A stretch of DNA of 64,000 nucleotides from Lactobacillus sp. UCMA15818. Its GTDB lineage: Bacteria; Bacillota; Bacilli; Lactobacillales; Lactobacillaceae. Below the pieces are notes generated by a model, which saw only the letters and a program-made list of their open reading frames with translations, made no database searches and had not been told where the DNA came from. The stretch is taken from the NCBI RefSeq assembly GCF_030400225.1, contig NZ_VJYB01000002.1:62001-126000 (forward strand), given 5' to 3'. The number at the start of each line of letters is the position of its first letter. Position 1 is the stretch's first letter. Positions 20,407-29,556 of the stretch are shown here, piece after piece. The position numbers and the translations under genes were made by a program.

Positions 20407-21520
20407 ATGGAAATAAGTGATTACAAGCGAATTATCGAAAAAATGAATGAACAAGTCGCAGACTTTAGGGGGTCTCTTTGACTTAGATGCATTGGATATC
20501 AGAATTTCTGAGAATGAAGCGCAAATGGCTAATCCAGATTTTTGGAATAATCAGAATGAAGCTCAAAAATTAATCGAAGAGACTAATGAATTGAAGATCA
20601 AACATGATAATTTTAAAGAATTGGCTGATGAACTTGCTGAACTTAAAATTCTTCTGGAATTAGTTCAGCTTGAACCGGATAAAGAGATCATTGCTGAATT
20701 GGATGAAAAAATTGAAAGTGCACAGAAGAAGATGAATAGTTATCAGCTAACACTCTTGTTAAGCGGTAAGTACGATAAGAGCAATGCTATCTTAGAGATA
20801 CATCCAGGTGCTGGTGGGACTGAATCACAAGATTGGGGTTCAATGTTGCTGCGAATGTATGATCGTTGGGCACAACAGCACAATTTCTCAGTGGAAGTTT
20901 TAGATTATCAGGCTGGAGATGAGGCAGGGATCAAAAGTGTTTCATTAATGATTAAGGGAACCAATGCTTATGGATATTTGCGCAGTGAAAAAGGGGTTCA
21001 TAGATTAGTGCGAATCTCACCCTTTGATGCTGCTGGAAGGCGTCATACTTCATTTGCATCAATCAATGTGATGCCTGAATTGGGAGATGATATCGAAGTT
21101 GAGTTGAGGTCAGACGATGTTAAGATGGAAGTTTTTCGTGCCAGTGGTGCAGGTGGACAGCATATCAATAAGACATCTTCAGCAGTTCGCCTAATCCATA
21201 TTCCGACGGGAATCGTAGTATCTAGTCAAGCACAACGTTCACAATTTCAAAACCGTGCAACTGCCGAAAGCATGTTAAAGTCTAAATTATATCAGCTAAA
21301 ACTGGAAGAACAGGAAAAGAAAAAGGCTGCTATTCAAGGACAACAGCTTGAAATCGGTTGGGGGTCACAAATTAGATCTTATGTATTCCATCCCTATTCA
21401 TTGGTAAAAGATCACAGGACAAATTTCGAGACGGGAAATGCACAAAGTGTTATGGACGGAGATTTAGATGGGTTTATAAATGCATTCTTGCAGTACGAGT
21501 TACAATTAAGAAACCCGTAA
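20407..21520 (+). CDS. prfB: Peptide chain release factor 2 with programmed +1 frameshift
   Basis: RF2 (about 370 residues after the shift) releases peptides at UGA and UAA. The first 24 codons (20407-20478) run into an in-frame TGA at 20479-20481. The site has the classical design: an internal Shine-Dalgarno AGGGGG (20467-20472), three nucleotides, then CTT-TGA-C, giving +1 slippage on CTT and reading on from GAC at 20480. Downstream lie the specificity motif SPF (VRISPFDAAGRRH) and the catalytic GGQ (SGAGGQHINKTSS). RF2 thus controls its own level. An ORF call starting at 20447 misses the true N-terminus. Confidence 0.96.
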
Positions 21521-21578
21521 TAATAAACTAATTGAAATTAAATTGTAACGTTGCTGCAATATTGCTTTTTGTATTAAT

Positions 21579-21586
21579 GATATAAT
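21579..21586 (+). promoter_or_regulatory. Extended -10 promoter of ftsEX
   Basis: TGATATAAT forms an extended -10 element (TGN-TATAAT) 38 nt before ftsE. No good -35 box is seen at the usual distance, as is common for extended -10 promoters. Confidence 0.45.
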
Positions 21587-21623
21587 ATTTGGGGTATATC
21601 AAAATACAAGGAGGAAAATCCTT

Positions 21624-22313
21624 TTGATTGAATTTAAACATGTGTTTAAAAAGTACTCCAATGAAGTCTTAGCAGCAAACGATTTTAGTGTTAAGATTCG
21701 ACAGGGTGAATTTGTGTACGTGATTGGTCCCAGTGGAGCTGGAAAGTCGACATTTATTAAGATGATGTATCGGGAAGAGCATCCTACTTCTGGTGAAATC
21801 ATAGTGAATGATTATGAATTACAAAAGATTAAAAGTAGTGAAATTCCATTTTTAAGACGCGAATTAGGGATTGTTTTTCAAGATTTTAAGCTCTTACCAA
21901 AGCTTACTATTTTTGAAAATATTGCTTATGCACTGCAAGTGATTGAAAAGGATCCAGAAACAATTGCAACAAGGGTAAATTATGTTTTAGACTTGGTGGG
22001 ATTAAAGGATAGAGTAAATGCGTTTCCCGATGAACTTTCAGGTGGGGAACAGCAAAGAATATCAATTGCGCGTGCCATTGCTAACAAACCTGAAGTCGTA
22101 ATTGCTGATGAACCAACTGGTAATTTAGATCCAGATACCGCTGCTGGGATAATGGAAATTCTTGAACGAATTAATGGTGAAGGAACGACGGTTGTAATGG
22201 CTACACATAATAGTCAAATTGTCGATCAATATAAGCACCGTGTTTTAGAAATAGAAGACGGAAAAATTGTTCGTGATCAGACTGAAGGAGGATTTTTCCA
22301 AGATGAAGATTAG
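21624..22313 (+). CDS. ftsE: Cell-division ATP-binding protein FtsE
   Basis: 229-residue ABC ATPase that pairs with FtsX to activate peptidoglycan hydrolases during division or elongation. Walker A GPSGAGKST (about residue 35), Q-loop VFQDFKLLP, signature LSGGEQQR (about 138) and Walker B VIADEPTGNLDP (about 158). The TTG start follows AAGGAGGA at good spacing. Its end overlaps ftsX by 11 nt, so the two are translationally coupled. Confidence 0.95.
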   Translation: MIEFKHVFKKYSNEVLAANDFSVKIRQGEFVYVIGPSGAGKSTFIKMMYREEHPTSGEIIVNDYELQKIKSSEIPFLRRELGIVFQDFKLLPKLTIFENIAYALQVIEKDPETIATRVNYVLDLVGLKDRVNAFPDELSGGEQQRISIARAIANKPEVVIADEPTGNLDPDTAAGIMEILERINGEGTTVVMATHNSQIVDQYKHRVLEIEDGKIVRDQTEGGFFQDED

Positions 22314-23190
22314 TACGTTTAAAAGACATGTGATTGAAAGCTTGAAGAGCTTAAAACGTAATGGTTGGATGTCTGTTGCTGCGCTTAGTGCAGTTACGGT
22401 GACCCTTCTTTTGGTTGGCATTTTATTTTCAATTCTAATGAATGTTAACAAAGTTGCTTCTGATGTTGAAAATGATGTGCAGGTCAGAGTTCTTATTAAT
22501 CGTGGGACGACTAATAAACAAGAAGCAAAACTAAAACAGGACCTAGTGAAGCTTCATTCAGTCAGCAAAATTAAATTTTCTAGTAAAGAGCAAGAACTCA
22601 AAAATGTAATTGGTAGTTATGGGAAAGAATTCAAGCTTTTCGGCGGTGATGATAATCCGTTAAATGATGTTTTTGTTGTGAGTGCAAAGAAACCGGAGCA
22701 AACGGTTAAAATTGCTAAAGAAGCAAAGAAGATGAAGCATGTTTACGATGCAAAATATGGTGGAGCTTCTGCAAAAAAACTGTTCAATATTGTTGACAAC
22801 ATTCAAAGATGGGGAATTGCCATAAGCTTGTTATTGCTTTTTGTTGCCGTCTTCTTAATTTCTAATACAATTAGAATTACAATTCTATCACGGAAAAACG
22901 AAATTGCAATTATGCGTCTGGTTGGTGCAACCAATGGCTTTATTAGGTGGCCTTTTATTCTTGAAGGAGCTTGGACGGGATTATTTGGTGCGATTATTCC
23001 GATTCTTGTTGTCGATTTCGGGTATGTATGGCTCTATGGAATTATTTCAAATTCGCTTGCCAGTACAGGATATAGACTATTGACCCCAAGTGTCTTTTTG
23101 TTTCAGATTGACACGCTGCTCATTTTGATTGGGATTGTAATTGGCGCAATTGGTTCTGGAATTTCAATGAGACGTTTTCTTAGAATTTAG
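22303..23190 (+). CDS. ftsX: Cell-division permease-like protein FtsX
   Basis: 295-residue membrane partner of FtsE. One N-terminal helix (about 25-45), an extracellular domain (about 46-160) that contacts hydrolases, then three C-terminal helices, including the segment ISNTIRITILSRKNEIAIMRLVGAT typical of FtsX/MacB families. The ATG at 22303 gives MKISTFKRHV and follows GAAGGAGG; the in-frame start at 22267 lies inside ftsE without a ribosome binding site. Confidence 0.94.
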   Translation: MKISTFKRHVIESLKSLKRNGWMSVAALSAVTVTLLLVGILFSILMNVNKVASDVENDVQVRVLINRGTTNKQEAKLKQDLVKLHSVSKIKFSSKEQELKNVIGSYGKEFKLFGGDDNPLNDVFVVSAKKPEQTVKIAKEAKKMKHVYDAKYGGASAKKLFNIVDNIQRWGIAISLLLLFVAVFLISNTIRITILSRKNEIAIMRLVGATNGFIRWPFILEGAWTGLFGAIIPILVVDFGYVWLYGIISNSLASTGYRLLTPSVFLFQIDTLLILIGIVIGAIGSGISMRRFLRI

Positions 23191-23321
23191 CAGTAGCAGT
23201 GAATTTAATAGGTGATAAAAGCTTTAGAACTGTCGGATATATTTTTTATTGAAGTTGTACAATTGTGACAGCATGATATAAGAGTAAGATGGATTGTAGA
23301 ACTAATTTATACGTAATCATT

Positions 23322-23457
23322 GAAAGGGCTAGGTCAAAAGCTAAATTTTGACCTAACTTTTTTTATTTTGAGTAAACATGTTATACAAATTAAAATTCTG
23401 AGCTAATTAAAGTATATGCCATGTTCGTAATCGTGTTAGTGTTCAAATTTTGTAATG
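23322..23457 (-). repeat. Dispersed intergenic repeat, copy 2 (reverse), terminator of ftsEX
   Basis: The hairpin AGGTCAAAA/TTTTGACCT (within 23327-23356) with a T-run is followed by GAGTAAACATGTT, and by ATGTTCGTAATCGTGTTAGT, the reverse complement of the long arm seen in copy 3. It occupies the centre of the 420-nt ftsX-minJ gap. The rest of the gap holds the next promoter. Confidence 0.75.
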
Positions 23458-23543
23458 CACTTCACCATAGTACATCCTCTTTTCTTGGGCTTAATCAAGT
23501 CCTTGATTTTAGAGATTTGCTAGCTGCGTAATTTGTTACTTTT

Positions 23544-23571
23544 TGTACTAATCATAATATATTGTTATACT
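23544..23571 (+). promoter_or_regulatory. Promoter of the minJ-phoPR operon
   Basis: TTGTAC (23544-23549), 16-nt spacer, TATACT (23566-23571). An alternative overlapping pair is TTGTTA (23533-23538) with TAATAT (23555-23560). Confidence 0.45.
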
Positions 23572-23611
23572 ATAAACTATGGATATTAAGTAGCTTGGGA
23601 GGATGATTAAG

Positions 23612-24760
23612 ATGGAGCTTATATTTTTTTGGATGCTGCTTATTCTAAATCCAGTTGTTTTGTTTGGCCTAATGGTAATTTTTTTTGGTTATTTGAGAAG
23701 AATAAAAAATGAACGGAAATATTTTAGAACAGCAATAAATAATGATTTTTTTGAGGGACGCTATTATATAAAAAATGCGTTCAAATTAGGATTATTAAGT
23801 TCGAGCATTACTATCTTATTAGGACTGGAACTTACAAAACAGTGGATTTTTATTTATATGGGAGTTGCAGTTATTGGTATTGTTTTGTCATTATACATAG
23901 ATTTGAATACTGTTTTGTTATTACTTTTTACTGGAAGTACAATAGGAATATCTAGTTTACAACTGCTTAGTGACAAATTAACTATCCCGGCAAGTTTGAA
24001 ATTTTTGGATGGGATTAAACCAGGTGTTGTTTTTGCAATTTTATCAATTTTTTATTTGACGAAATTAATAATGTTAAGAAGCTACAAGCAGGGCTTTTTT
24101 CAGCCAAAAGTATATAACGGAAAGCGTGGCAGAAGATTAATTAGGTATTCTTTGAAAGACCAAACAGTTCTGCCATTGATTGTTCTTGTGCCTGGGGACC
24201 TTATACACAGTGTTATTTCATTTTGGCCTGTCTTTAACGTTGGTGGGCAATCATTTACATTGTTTGTTTTACCGTTATGGATTTCTTGGACACTAAGACT
24301 TTGGCGTAACAAGGTTGAGTCAGAGTTACAAGGGGCGAAAGTTAACACGCGAGAGGAACTTGTTATCGCTGTAGTTGGAACGGTATTAGGGTTCCTGGTC
24401 CCGGTTACTGGAATCTTTGTATTTGTCATATTACTTTTGGTAGTTACCTTGCGCTTTGCGCAAAGGTATGCAAGGATGAAGAGAAGGGGCAAATGGTATG
24501 CTGAAACTCACGATGGAATTCGAGTCGTTGCAATTCAACCTGAAACCCCTGCTGCAAAGATGAATCTGGAAATCGGGGATGTAATCATTACGTGTAATGG
24601 AATTTCTGTCACAACAGAGTCAGAGTTTTATGAGGCGTTGCAAAAGAATTCAGCGTATTGCAAATTAAAAGTTAGAACATATGAAGGTCAATTGAAATTA
24701 ACCGAGAGTGCAATTTTTGCGAATTCACCACACGAAATCGGGGTAATATTGTTTCATTAA
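23612..24760 (+). CDS. Polytopic membrane protein with C-terminal PDZ domain, MinJ-like
   Basis: 382 residues: about eight membrane helices (residues 5-290), then a cytoplasmic PDZ domain (about 298-370: VVAIQPETPAAKMNLEIGDVIITCNG). Architecture, size and position after ftsEX match Bacillus MinJ (YvjD), which bridges DivIVA and MinD to place the division septum and also affects swarming. There is no protease domain. The ATG at 23612 is chosen because GGGAGG lies at proper spacing; the ATG at 23603 abuts it. It precedes phoP by 18 nt, probably in one transcript. The MinJ assignment is by architecture and synteny. Confidence 0.65.
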   Translation: MELIFFWMLLILNPVVLFGLMVIFFGYLRRIKNERKYFRTAINNDFFEGRYYIKNAFKLGLLSSSITILLGLELTKQWIFIYMGVAVIGIVLSLYIDLNTVLLLLFTGSTIGISSLQLLSDKLTIPASLKFLDGIKPGVVFAILSIFYLTKLIMLRSYKQGFFQPKVYNGKRGRRLIRYSLKDQTVLPLIVLVPGDLIHSVISFWPVFNVGGQSFTLFVLPLWISWTLRLWRNKVESELQGAKVNTREELVIAVVGTVLGFLVPVTGIFVFVILLLVVTLRFAQRYARMKRRGKWYAETHDGIRVVAIQPETPAAKMNLEIGDVIITCNGISVTTESEFYEALQKNSAYCKLKVRTYEGQLKLTESAIFANSPHEIGVILFH

Positions 24761-24778
24761 TTCTTTGGAGGGAATGTA

Positions 24779-25519
24779 GTGAAAAAAATACTTGTAGTTG
24801 ATGATGAAATGTCTATAGTAACATTATTGAAGTATAATCTGGAACAGGCTGGTTATGAGGTTGACACTGCACTTGATGGACAGACTGGGTTTGATAAGGG
24901 GCGTAATTTCAAATTCGATTTTATTTTATTGGATTTAATGCTGCCAAAGATGGATGGGTTGGAAATTACTAAGAGATTAAGACAGGAAAAAGTAAAAACA
25001 CCTATTATGATTTTGACGGCAAAAGGTGAAGAGTATGATAAGGTTATTGGACTTGAACTTGGTGCCGATGACTACTTGACCAAGCCATTTTCACCACGAG
25101 AGGTGATAGCACGAATAAAGGCCATTGCTCGAAGAACTGAGGAAGTTCCTGATAACAATCTTGCTACCAAAGATAGGATAGAAAGCGAAGTGGAACCAGA
25201 AGAAGTTTATCATTTTCCAGACTTCTCGGTCGATTTAGTAAATTATTCTGTTACGAAGAATGGAGAGAAAGTTAAACTAACACCTAAAGAATTTGAATTA
25301 CTTGCATATTTTATAAAAAGAAAACACCGGGTATTAAGTCGTGATAAGCTTTTAAATGGTGTTTGGGGATTTGATTATGTTGGGCAAACTAGAATGGTAG
25401 ACATGCATGTCAGCCATTTGCGGGAGAAGATTGAGCAGAACCCCAAAAAACCAAGTTATATAGAAACTGTCAGAGGATTTGGATATCGATTTGAAGGTGA
25501 AAGCAATCAAGATAATTAG
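24779..25519 (+). CDS. phoP: OmpR/PhoB-type response regulator PhoP
   Basis: 246 residues. Receiver domain (about 1-120) with VDDE acidic pocket, phosphorylated aspartate in LLDLMLPKMDG and conserved KPFSPRE; winged-helix DNA-binding domain (about 145-240) with ELLAYFIKRKHRVLSRDKLLNGVWGFDY. It overlaps the kinase gene, fixing them as a pair. Phosphate sensing is suggested by phoU downstream and by similarity to PhoP. A GTG start follows TTGGAGGGA. Confidence 0.88.
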   Translation: MKKILVVDDEMSIVTLLKYNLEQAGYEVDTALDGQTGFDKGRNFKFDFILLDLMLPKMDGLEITKRLRQEKVKTPIMILTAKGEEYDKVIGLELGADDYLTKPFSPREVIARIKAIARRTEEVPDNNLATKDRIESEVEPEEVYHFPDFSVDLVNYSVTKNGEKVKLTPKEFELLAYFIKRKHRVLSRDKLLNGVWGFDYVGQTRMVDMHVSHLREKIEQNPKKPSYIETVRGFGYRFEGESNQDN

Positions 25520-26900
25520 GGCATTTATTATTGATTTTATTATAATAATTGCGGTTATATATATGCTACTTTCGATTCTTACGACCGAGAAGGGTACAAG
25601 CTTAAAGGAAATTTTAGGTGCCAGTGAAGGCCTATTGATTATTATTTTTGCAGCCTTATTGGCTGGAGTTGAGGTAAGTTTTAGGTATATTAGATATAAA
25701 CAAGGCAAGCAAGAGTTGGAGTTACTTTCGCAGAAGTTAAACGATATTACTGAAGGAAAAAAACCAGGTCATATTTTGCTTGAGCCCAGTGATCCACTAT
25801 ATGAAATTTCGCGGACAATCAACAGGCTTGAGAATAGACAACATGATTTCACCAAGAACTTTACGGTTCAGCAACGAGGTTACTTTTCGCTGATTGAATA
25901 TCTTACGATTGGTGTAATGATTCTTGATCAGGACAGGAAGATCTATATGAGTAACCACGCCATGAGTGATTTGATGGGACGTGAAATGAATTTACAAGGG
26001 CAAATCTACATTAATGAAATTAGAACATACGATTTGAGTCGTCTGATTGAGGCTGCGTTTTCTTCACAGGAAGATCAGCATAGTGAAATTCGACTTGATT
26101 TAACAGATAAGGTTGTTGATGCGCATGTTGTTTATGTTCCGGTCAGCAAGCACCGTCTTTTAGTGATGGTGCTGTTGTATGATATTACAGAGTTAAAAGA
26201 AATTGAGAGAATGCAGTTGGATTTTGTAGGAAATGTCAGCCATGAGTTGAAGACTCCGATTACAGCGATAACCGGATTCAGTGAAACTTTACTACAAGGT
26301 GCAATGGAAGACAAGCAGGCTCTAAAGGAGTTTTTGGCAATTATTCATAAGGAAAGTCTGAAACTAACAGAATTAGTTGAAGATATTTTATCCTTAGCAA
26401 GAATTGATGCAAACACAGAATTGAATTTGAAGGAAATTAATTTAAGGGTCTATGTGGCTGAACTTTTAAAGACATTTAAGCCCCAGCTGGAAAAAAAGAA
26501 AATTATGGTCTTTTTGGAAATATCCGAGAAATATGTGGTTAGTATGGATCAGAATAAATTGAGACATGTCATTGATAATCTAATTCAAAATGCAATCAAG
26601 TATAATAGTTTTCAAGGAAAAATTTGGATTGATGGTTCAATTGATGAGAAAAGTTGGAGCATCGGTATTCGAGATAATGGTTATGGAATTTCGCAAGACA
26701 AGCAAGAGCGGATTTTTGAACGTTTCTATAGAATTGATGCCTCGCGTTCACGAGATAGCGGAGGAACAGGACTGGGACTATCTGTCGTTAAGGAGTATGT
26801 TGCGGCAATGAATGGCGAGATTATGTTAGAAAGTCAGGTTGGTGTTGGGTCTAAGTTCATAATAAAATTTCCGATAGAATTAGATGTACAAAAAGCGTAA
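25497..26900 (+). CDS. phoR: Sensor histidine kinase PhoR
   Basis: 467 residues (GTG start; an in-frame TTG at 25479 is possible). Two membrane helices (about 6-30 and 45-70) enclose only a very short extracytoplasmic loop, so it likely senses through membrane partners. A PAS domain follows (about 130-235), then the HisKA box FVGNVSHELKTPITAITGF and an HATPase domain with NLIQNAIKYN, IRDNGYGIS and GGTGLGLSVVKEYV. It overlaps phoP by 23 nt. In this family Pst transporter and PhoU normally inhibit the kinase when phosphate is plentiful. Confidence 0.88.
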   Translation: MKAIKIIRAFIIDFIIIIAVIYMLLSILTTEKGTSLKEILGASEGLLIIIFAALLAGVEVSFRYIRYKQGKQELELLSQKLNDITEGKKPGHILLEPSDPLYEISRTINRLENRQHDFTKNFTVQQRGYFSLIEYLTIGVMILDQDRKIYMSNHAMSDLMGREMNLQGQIYINEIRTYDLSRLIEAAFSSQEDQHSEIRLDLTDKVVDAHVVYVPVSKHRLLVMVLLYDITELKEIERMQLDFVGNVSHELKTPITAITGFSETLLQGAMEDKQALKEFLAIIHKESLKLTELVEDILSLARIDANTELNLKEINLRVYVAELLKTFKPQLEKKKIMVFLEISEKYVVSMDQNKLRHVIDNLIQNAIKYNSFQGKIWIDGSIDEKSWSIGIRDNGYGISQDKQERIFERFYRIDASRSRDSGGTGLGLSVVKEYVAAMNGEIMLESQVGVGSKFIIKFPIELDVQKA

Positions 26901-27000
26901 AGAAATCCTTGCAAGCTAGATGAGTTATTAATCCAGAGACTGTTACAAAGAATTGTTTTTTGTTGCGGCCTTTTTTTGTAGAGTGAATTATTACTAAGGA

Positions 27001-27029
27001 TTGCGTATGTTTTAATAAAAGTATAGAAT
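27001..27029 (+). promoter_or_regulatory. phoU promoter
   Basis: TTGCGT (27001-27006), 17-nt spacer, TAGAAT (27024-27029), 64 nt before phoU. I see no strong terminator between phoR and this promoter. Confidence 0.45.
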
Positions 27030-27092
27030 CTAACCTAATAAATAATTGGAATATTTTCTCTGATAAAAATTATAAGAAAAGGAGGCGTTAGT

Positions 27093-27764
27093 GTGCGTAA
27101 AACATTTAACGATGAGTTGAAAAGGTTACACGTTAGATTTGCGGAATTAGGTATGATGGTCAATGAGGCGGTACTTCGCGCAACTAAGGCTTTCGTGAAT
27201 CATGATAAGGAACTTGCAGAGTCTGTGATTGAAAAGGACCTTGTGATAAATAATTGTGAAAATGATTTAGAGAAGATGACCCTTGAGTTAATTGCATTGT
27301 ATCAACCAGTAACTGAGGACTTAAGAGATGTTATTACTATTTTAAAGGCGAGCTCTGATATTGAGAGAATTGGGGATCATGCTGTGAGTATCAGTCATGC
27401 TACCGTGAATATAAAAGGAAGGCAAAGAATTGCTGAAATAGAGGTTGAGACTGCTAAGATGGGTGAATATGTCTGCCAAATGTTTCAGAGTGTACTCGAT
27501 GCTTATATGAAAAAGAGTGAAGAAAGAGCTCTTAGAATTGCAAAGGATGATTTATTTTTAGATGAGGAGCTTAGGAAAATCAGGAAGAGATGTGTTACGA
27601 TAATGCAAGAGGACTCTGACTTGGTTATTAGTGGGTCATATTATACTTTGGTTGCTACTTATTTAGAGCGCATTGGCGATTATGTAACCAATGTTTGTGA
27701 GTGGATAATTTTTCTCAAGAGAGGAGAAATTGTTGAGTTGAACCCAAATACTAGACAATATTAA
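27093..27764 (+). CDS. phoU: Phosphate signalling protein PhoU
   Basis: 223 residues forming two PhoU three-helix repeats (about 15-105 and 118-210). Family metal-site motifs are visible: ASSDIERIGDHAVSISH (about 88-104) and YLERIGDYVTNVCEW (about 190-204). PhoU damps Pst import and PhoR kinase activity. In lactobacilli it normally ends a phoPR-pst-phoU cluster; here pstSCAB are missing and phoU follows phoR directly. GTG start behind AAAGGAGG. Confidence 0.9.
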   Translation: MRKTFNDELKRLHVRFAELGMMVNEAVLRATKAFVNHDKELAESVIEKDLVINNCENDLEKMTLELIALYQPVTEDLRDVITILKASSDIERIGDHAVSISHATVNIKGRQRIAEIEVETAKMGEYVCQMFQSVLDAYMKKSEERALRIAKDDLFLDEELRKIRKRCVTIMQEDSDLVISGSYYTLVATYLERIGDYVTNVCEWIIFLKRGEIVELNPNTRQY

Positions 27765-27806
27765 AATTTATTTTTTATTAAATTTGAAGGCTCCTTTTTA
27801 CATAAT

Positions 27807-27835
27807 TTGCTAAACATCTTATGACACTGTAAAAT
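27807..27835 (+). promoter_or_regulatory. Promoter of the pspC-yvlD-hprK-lgt-gpsA cluster
   Basis: TTGCTA (27807-27812), 17-nt spacer, TAAAAT (27830-27835). No terminator is obvious downstream until after trxB, so it may serve a long operon. Confidence 0.6.
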
Positions 27836-27877
27836 TCTGATAGAAGACCTATTTATTTGTTAGGAGGAGAAGCAGCT

Positions 27878-28183
27878 GTGAAGGCTAGTAAAAAAATGAG
27901 ACGATCAGATAATCGAGTTATTTTTGGTGTATGTGGCGGGATAGCTAAGTATTTTGGTATTAATCCCTGGATTTTGAGAGTGATTTTTATCGTTTTAGCA
28001 GTTATACCGCATATTACGTTTTTGATTGTGGGTATTTATTTAATGTGTACTGTCTTAATTCCATCTGAGGAAAGCAGTTTATTTTCTGTGCTGTTTAGAA
28101 AAGGGAGTCAAGACAATCCACAGGAAAAAAGAAAAAGTTCACGGAAGGTTCTTAAGGATGTTCATGAAAAGGATATCCATTAA
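27878..28183 (+). CDS. PspC domain envelope-stress protein
   Basis: 101 residues. The PspC domain covers residues 5-65: RRSDNRVIFGVCGGIAKYFGINPWILRVIFIVL, including one amphipathic and one membrane helix; a basic C-terminal tail follows. PspC-type proteins in Firmicutes belong to LiaI/LiaH-like cell-envelope stress responses. The GTG at 27878 is chosen because TAGGAGGA precedes it by about 10 nt. It lies 24 nt before yvlD. Confidence 0.82.
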   Translation: MKASKKMRRSDNRVIFGVCGGIAKYFGINPWILRVIFIVLAVIPHITFLIVGIYLMCTVLIPSEESSLFSVLFRKGSQDNPQEKRKSSRKVLKDVHEKDIH

Positions 28184-28207
28184 ATTAAAATTATGGAGGA
28201 ATTATAG

Positions 28208-28552
28208 ATGTCTTTTTGGCGTGGGGCCTTGGTTAATGCGGTAATATTTGTTTCAGCGGCTGGTTTTTTCCCGCAGGCATTTCATGTGTCCAGTATTTGG
28301 ATATCGCTTCTTGCAGCAATTATCCTAGGACTGCTTAATATGTTTGTGAAGCCAATATTACTGCTTTTTTCATTACCGATTACTTTTATGACTCTGGGGC
28401 TATTTTACTTTGTTATCAATGGTTTCATGCTTGAATTGACTTCTTATTTAGTTGGTAGTTCGTTTGCATTTGCGAACTTCGGTGCTGCTTTTTTGTTAGC
28501 TTTAATTCTTAGTTTGGTAAATATTGTAGTAACGAATTATTTCAAGCGTTAG
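28208..28552 (+). CDS. Phage holin family 4-like membrane protein (YvlD type)
   Basis: 114 residues with four membrane helices and almost no loops (NAVIFVSAAGFFP, LLAAIILGLLNMFVKPILLLFSLPIT, LGLFYFVINGFMLELTSYL, FLLALILSLVNIVVTNYF). The repeated NxxVKP...LPIT pattern is that of YvlD. In Bacillus yvlD sits with yvlC, a PspC protein, so the neighbourhood is conserved and suggests a shared envelope-stress role. It is not a phage gene despite the family name. Confidence 0.8.
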   Translation: MSFWRGALVNAVIFVSAAGFFPQAFHVSSIWISLLAAIILGLLNMFVKPILLLFSLPITFMTLGLFYFVINGFMLELTSYLVGSSFAFANFGAAFLLALILSLVNIVVTNYFKR

Positions 28553-28600
28553 AGAAAGCTTTTTGATTAGAAGAATTAAATTTTTGGGAGGGCTTTTTAA

Positions 28601-29539
28601 GTGAGTGATATGGTGAGTGTTGAGAACTTAGTTAGAGCAACAGGGATGAAGGTATTTTCAGGTGGCAAGTATCTAAGCACAAAAATGGTAACTACAAGTG
28701 ATATATCAAGGCCAGGTCTTGAATTGACAGGGTATTTTGATTATTATCCAGCAGAACGTATTCAACTTTTTGGAATGACAGAAGTTTCATTTGCTAGAAA
28801 GATGGATAAACAAAAACGCAGAGAAATTATGGAGCAATTGTGTGTAGAAGATGTTACACCTTGCTTTATAATTTCTCGTTATTTGCCTGTACCGGAAGAA
28901 TTAGATGAAGCAGCCAAGGCGCATAATATACCGGTCTTACGTTCAAAGCTACCCACAACTCGCTTGTCTTCCAAGGTTACAGATTTTTTAGAGACACAAT
29001 TGGCAGAAAGAAAGTCACTACACGGTGTTCTAGTCGATATTTATGGCTTGGGTGTCCTAATAACAGGTGATTCTGGTGTTGGTAAGTCGGAAACTGCGTT
29101 GGATTTGATTAAGAGAGGACATCGATTGATCGCAGATGATCGGGTAGATGTTTATCAAAAGGATGAACAGACAATTATTGGTGAAGCGCCGAAAATTCTT
29201 AGGCATTTGCTTGAAATTCGTGGAATTGGGATTATTGATGTCATGAATCTTTTCGGAGCTGGGGCTGTTCGCTCTGAGACCGATATTTCATTGATTGTCC
29301 ACTTAGAAAATTGGGATCCTGATAAGCAATTTGATCGCTTAGGAACTGGCGAACAGAAGCTAAGAGTCTTTGATGTAGATATTGCTAAGATCTCAATACC
29401 AGTAAAAATCGGGCGTAACTTGGCAATTATCATTGAAGCCGCAGCGATGAATTATCGTGCCAGAACGATGGGATATGATGCAACAAAACGGTTTGAGCAA
29501 AATTTGAATAGTCTTATTCAAGAGAATTCAGATAAGTAA
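28601..29539 (+). CDS. hprK: HPr kinase/phosphorylase
   Basis: 312 residues. This bifunctional enzyme phosphorylates HPr on Ser-46 when glycolytic intermediates are high and removes the phosphate when Pi is high, controlling CcpA-dependent catabolite repression. N-terminal domain to about 130, then Walker [15 protein letters not shown] (about 153-166), the catalytic region [11 protein letters not shown] and the family signature [20 protein letters not shown] (205-224). GTG start after GGGAGGG. It leads the hprK-lgt-gpsA string. Confidence 0.96.
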   Translation: MSDMVSVENLVRATGMKVFSGGKYLSTKMVTTSDISRPGLELTGYFDYYPAERIQLFGMTEVSFARKMDKQKRREIMEQLCVEDVTPCFIISRYLPVPEELDEAAKAHNIPVLRSKLPTTRLSSKVTDFLETQLAERKSLHGVLVDIYGLGVLITGDSGVGKSETALDLIKRGHRLIADDRVDVYQKDEQTIIGEAPKILRHLLEIRGIGIIDVMNLFGAGAVRSETDISLIVHLENWDPDKQFDRLGTGEQKLRVFDVDIAKISIPVKIGRNLAIIIEAAAMNYRARTMGYDATKRFEQNLNSLIQENSDK

Positions 29540-29556
29540 GGATGTGTTTTTTATTT

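Noticed and set aside
28208-28552. Phage holin suggesting a prophage remnant
   Set aside because: It is the YvlD-type chromosomal family beside a PspC gene; no other phage genes are nearby.
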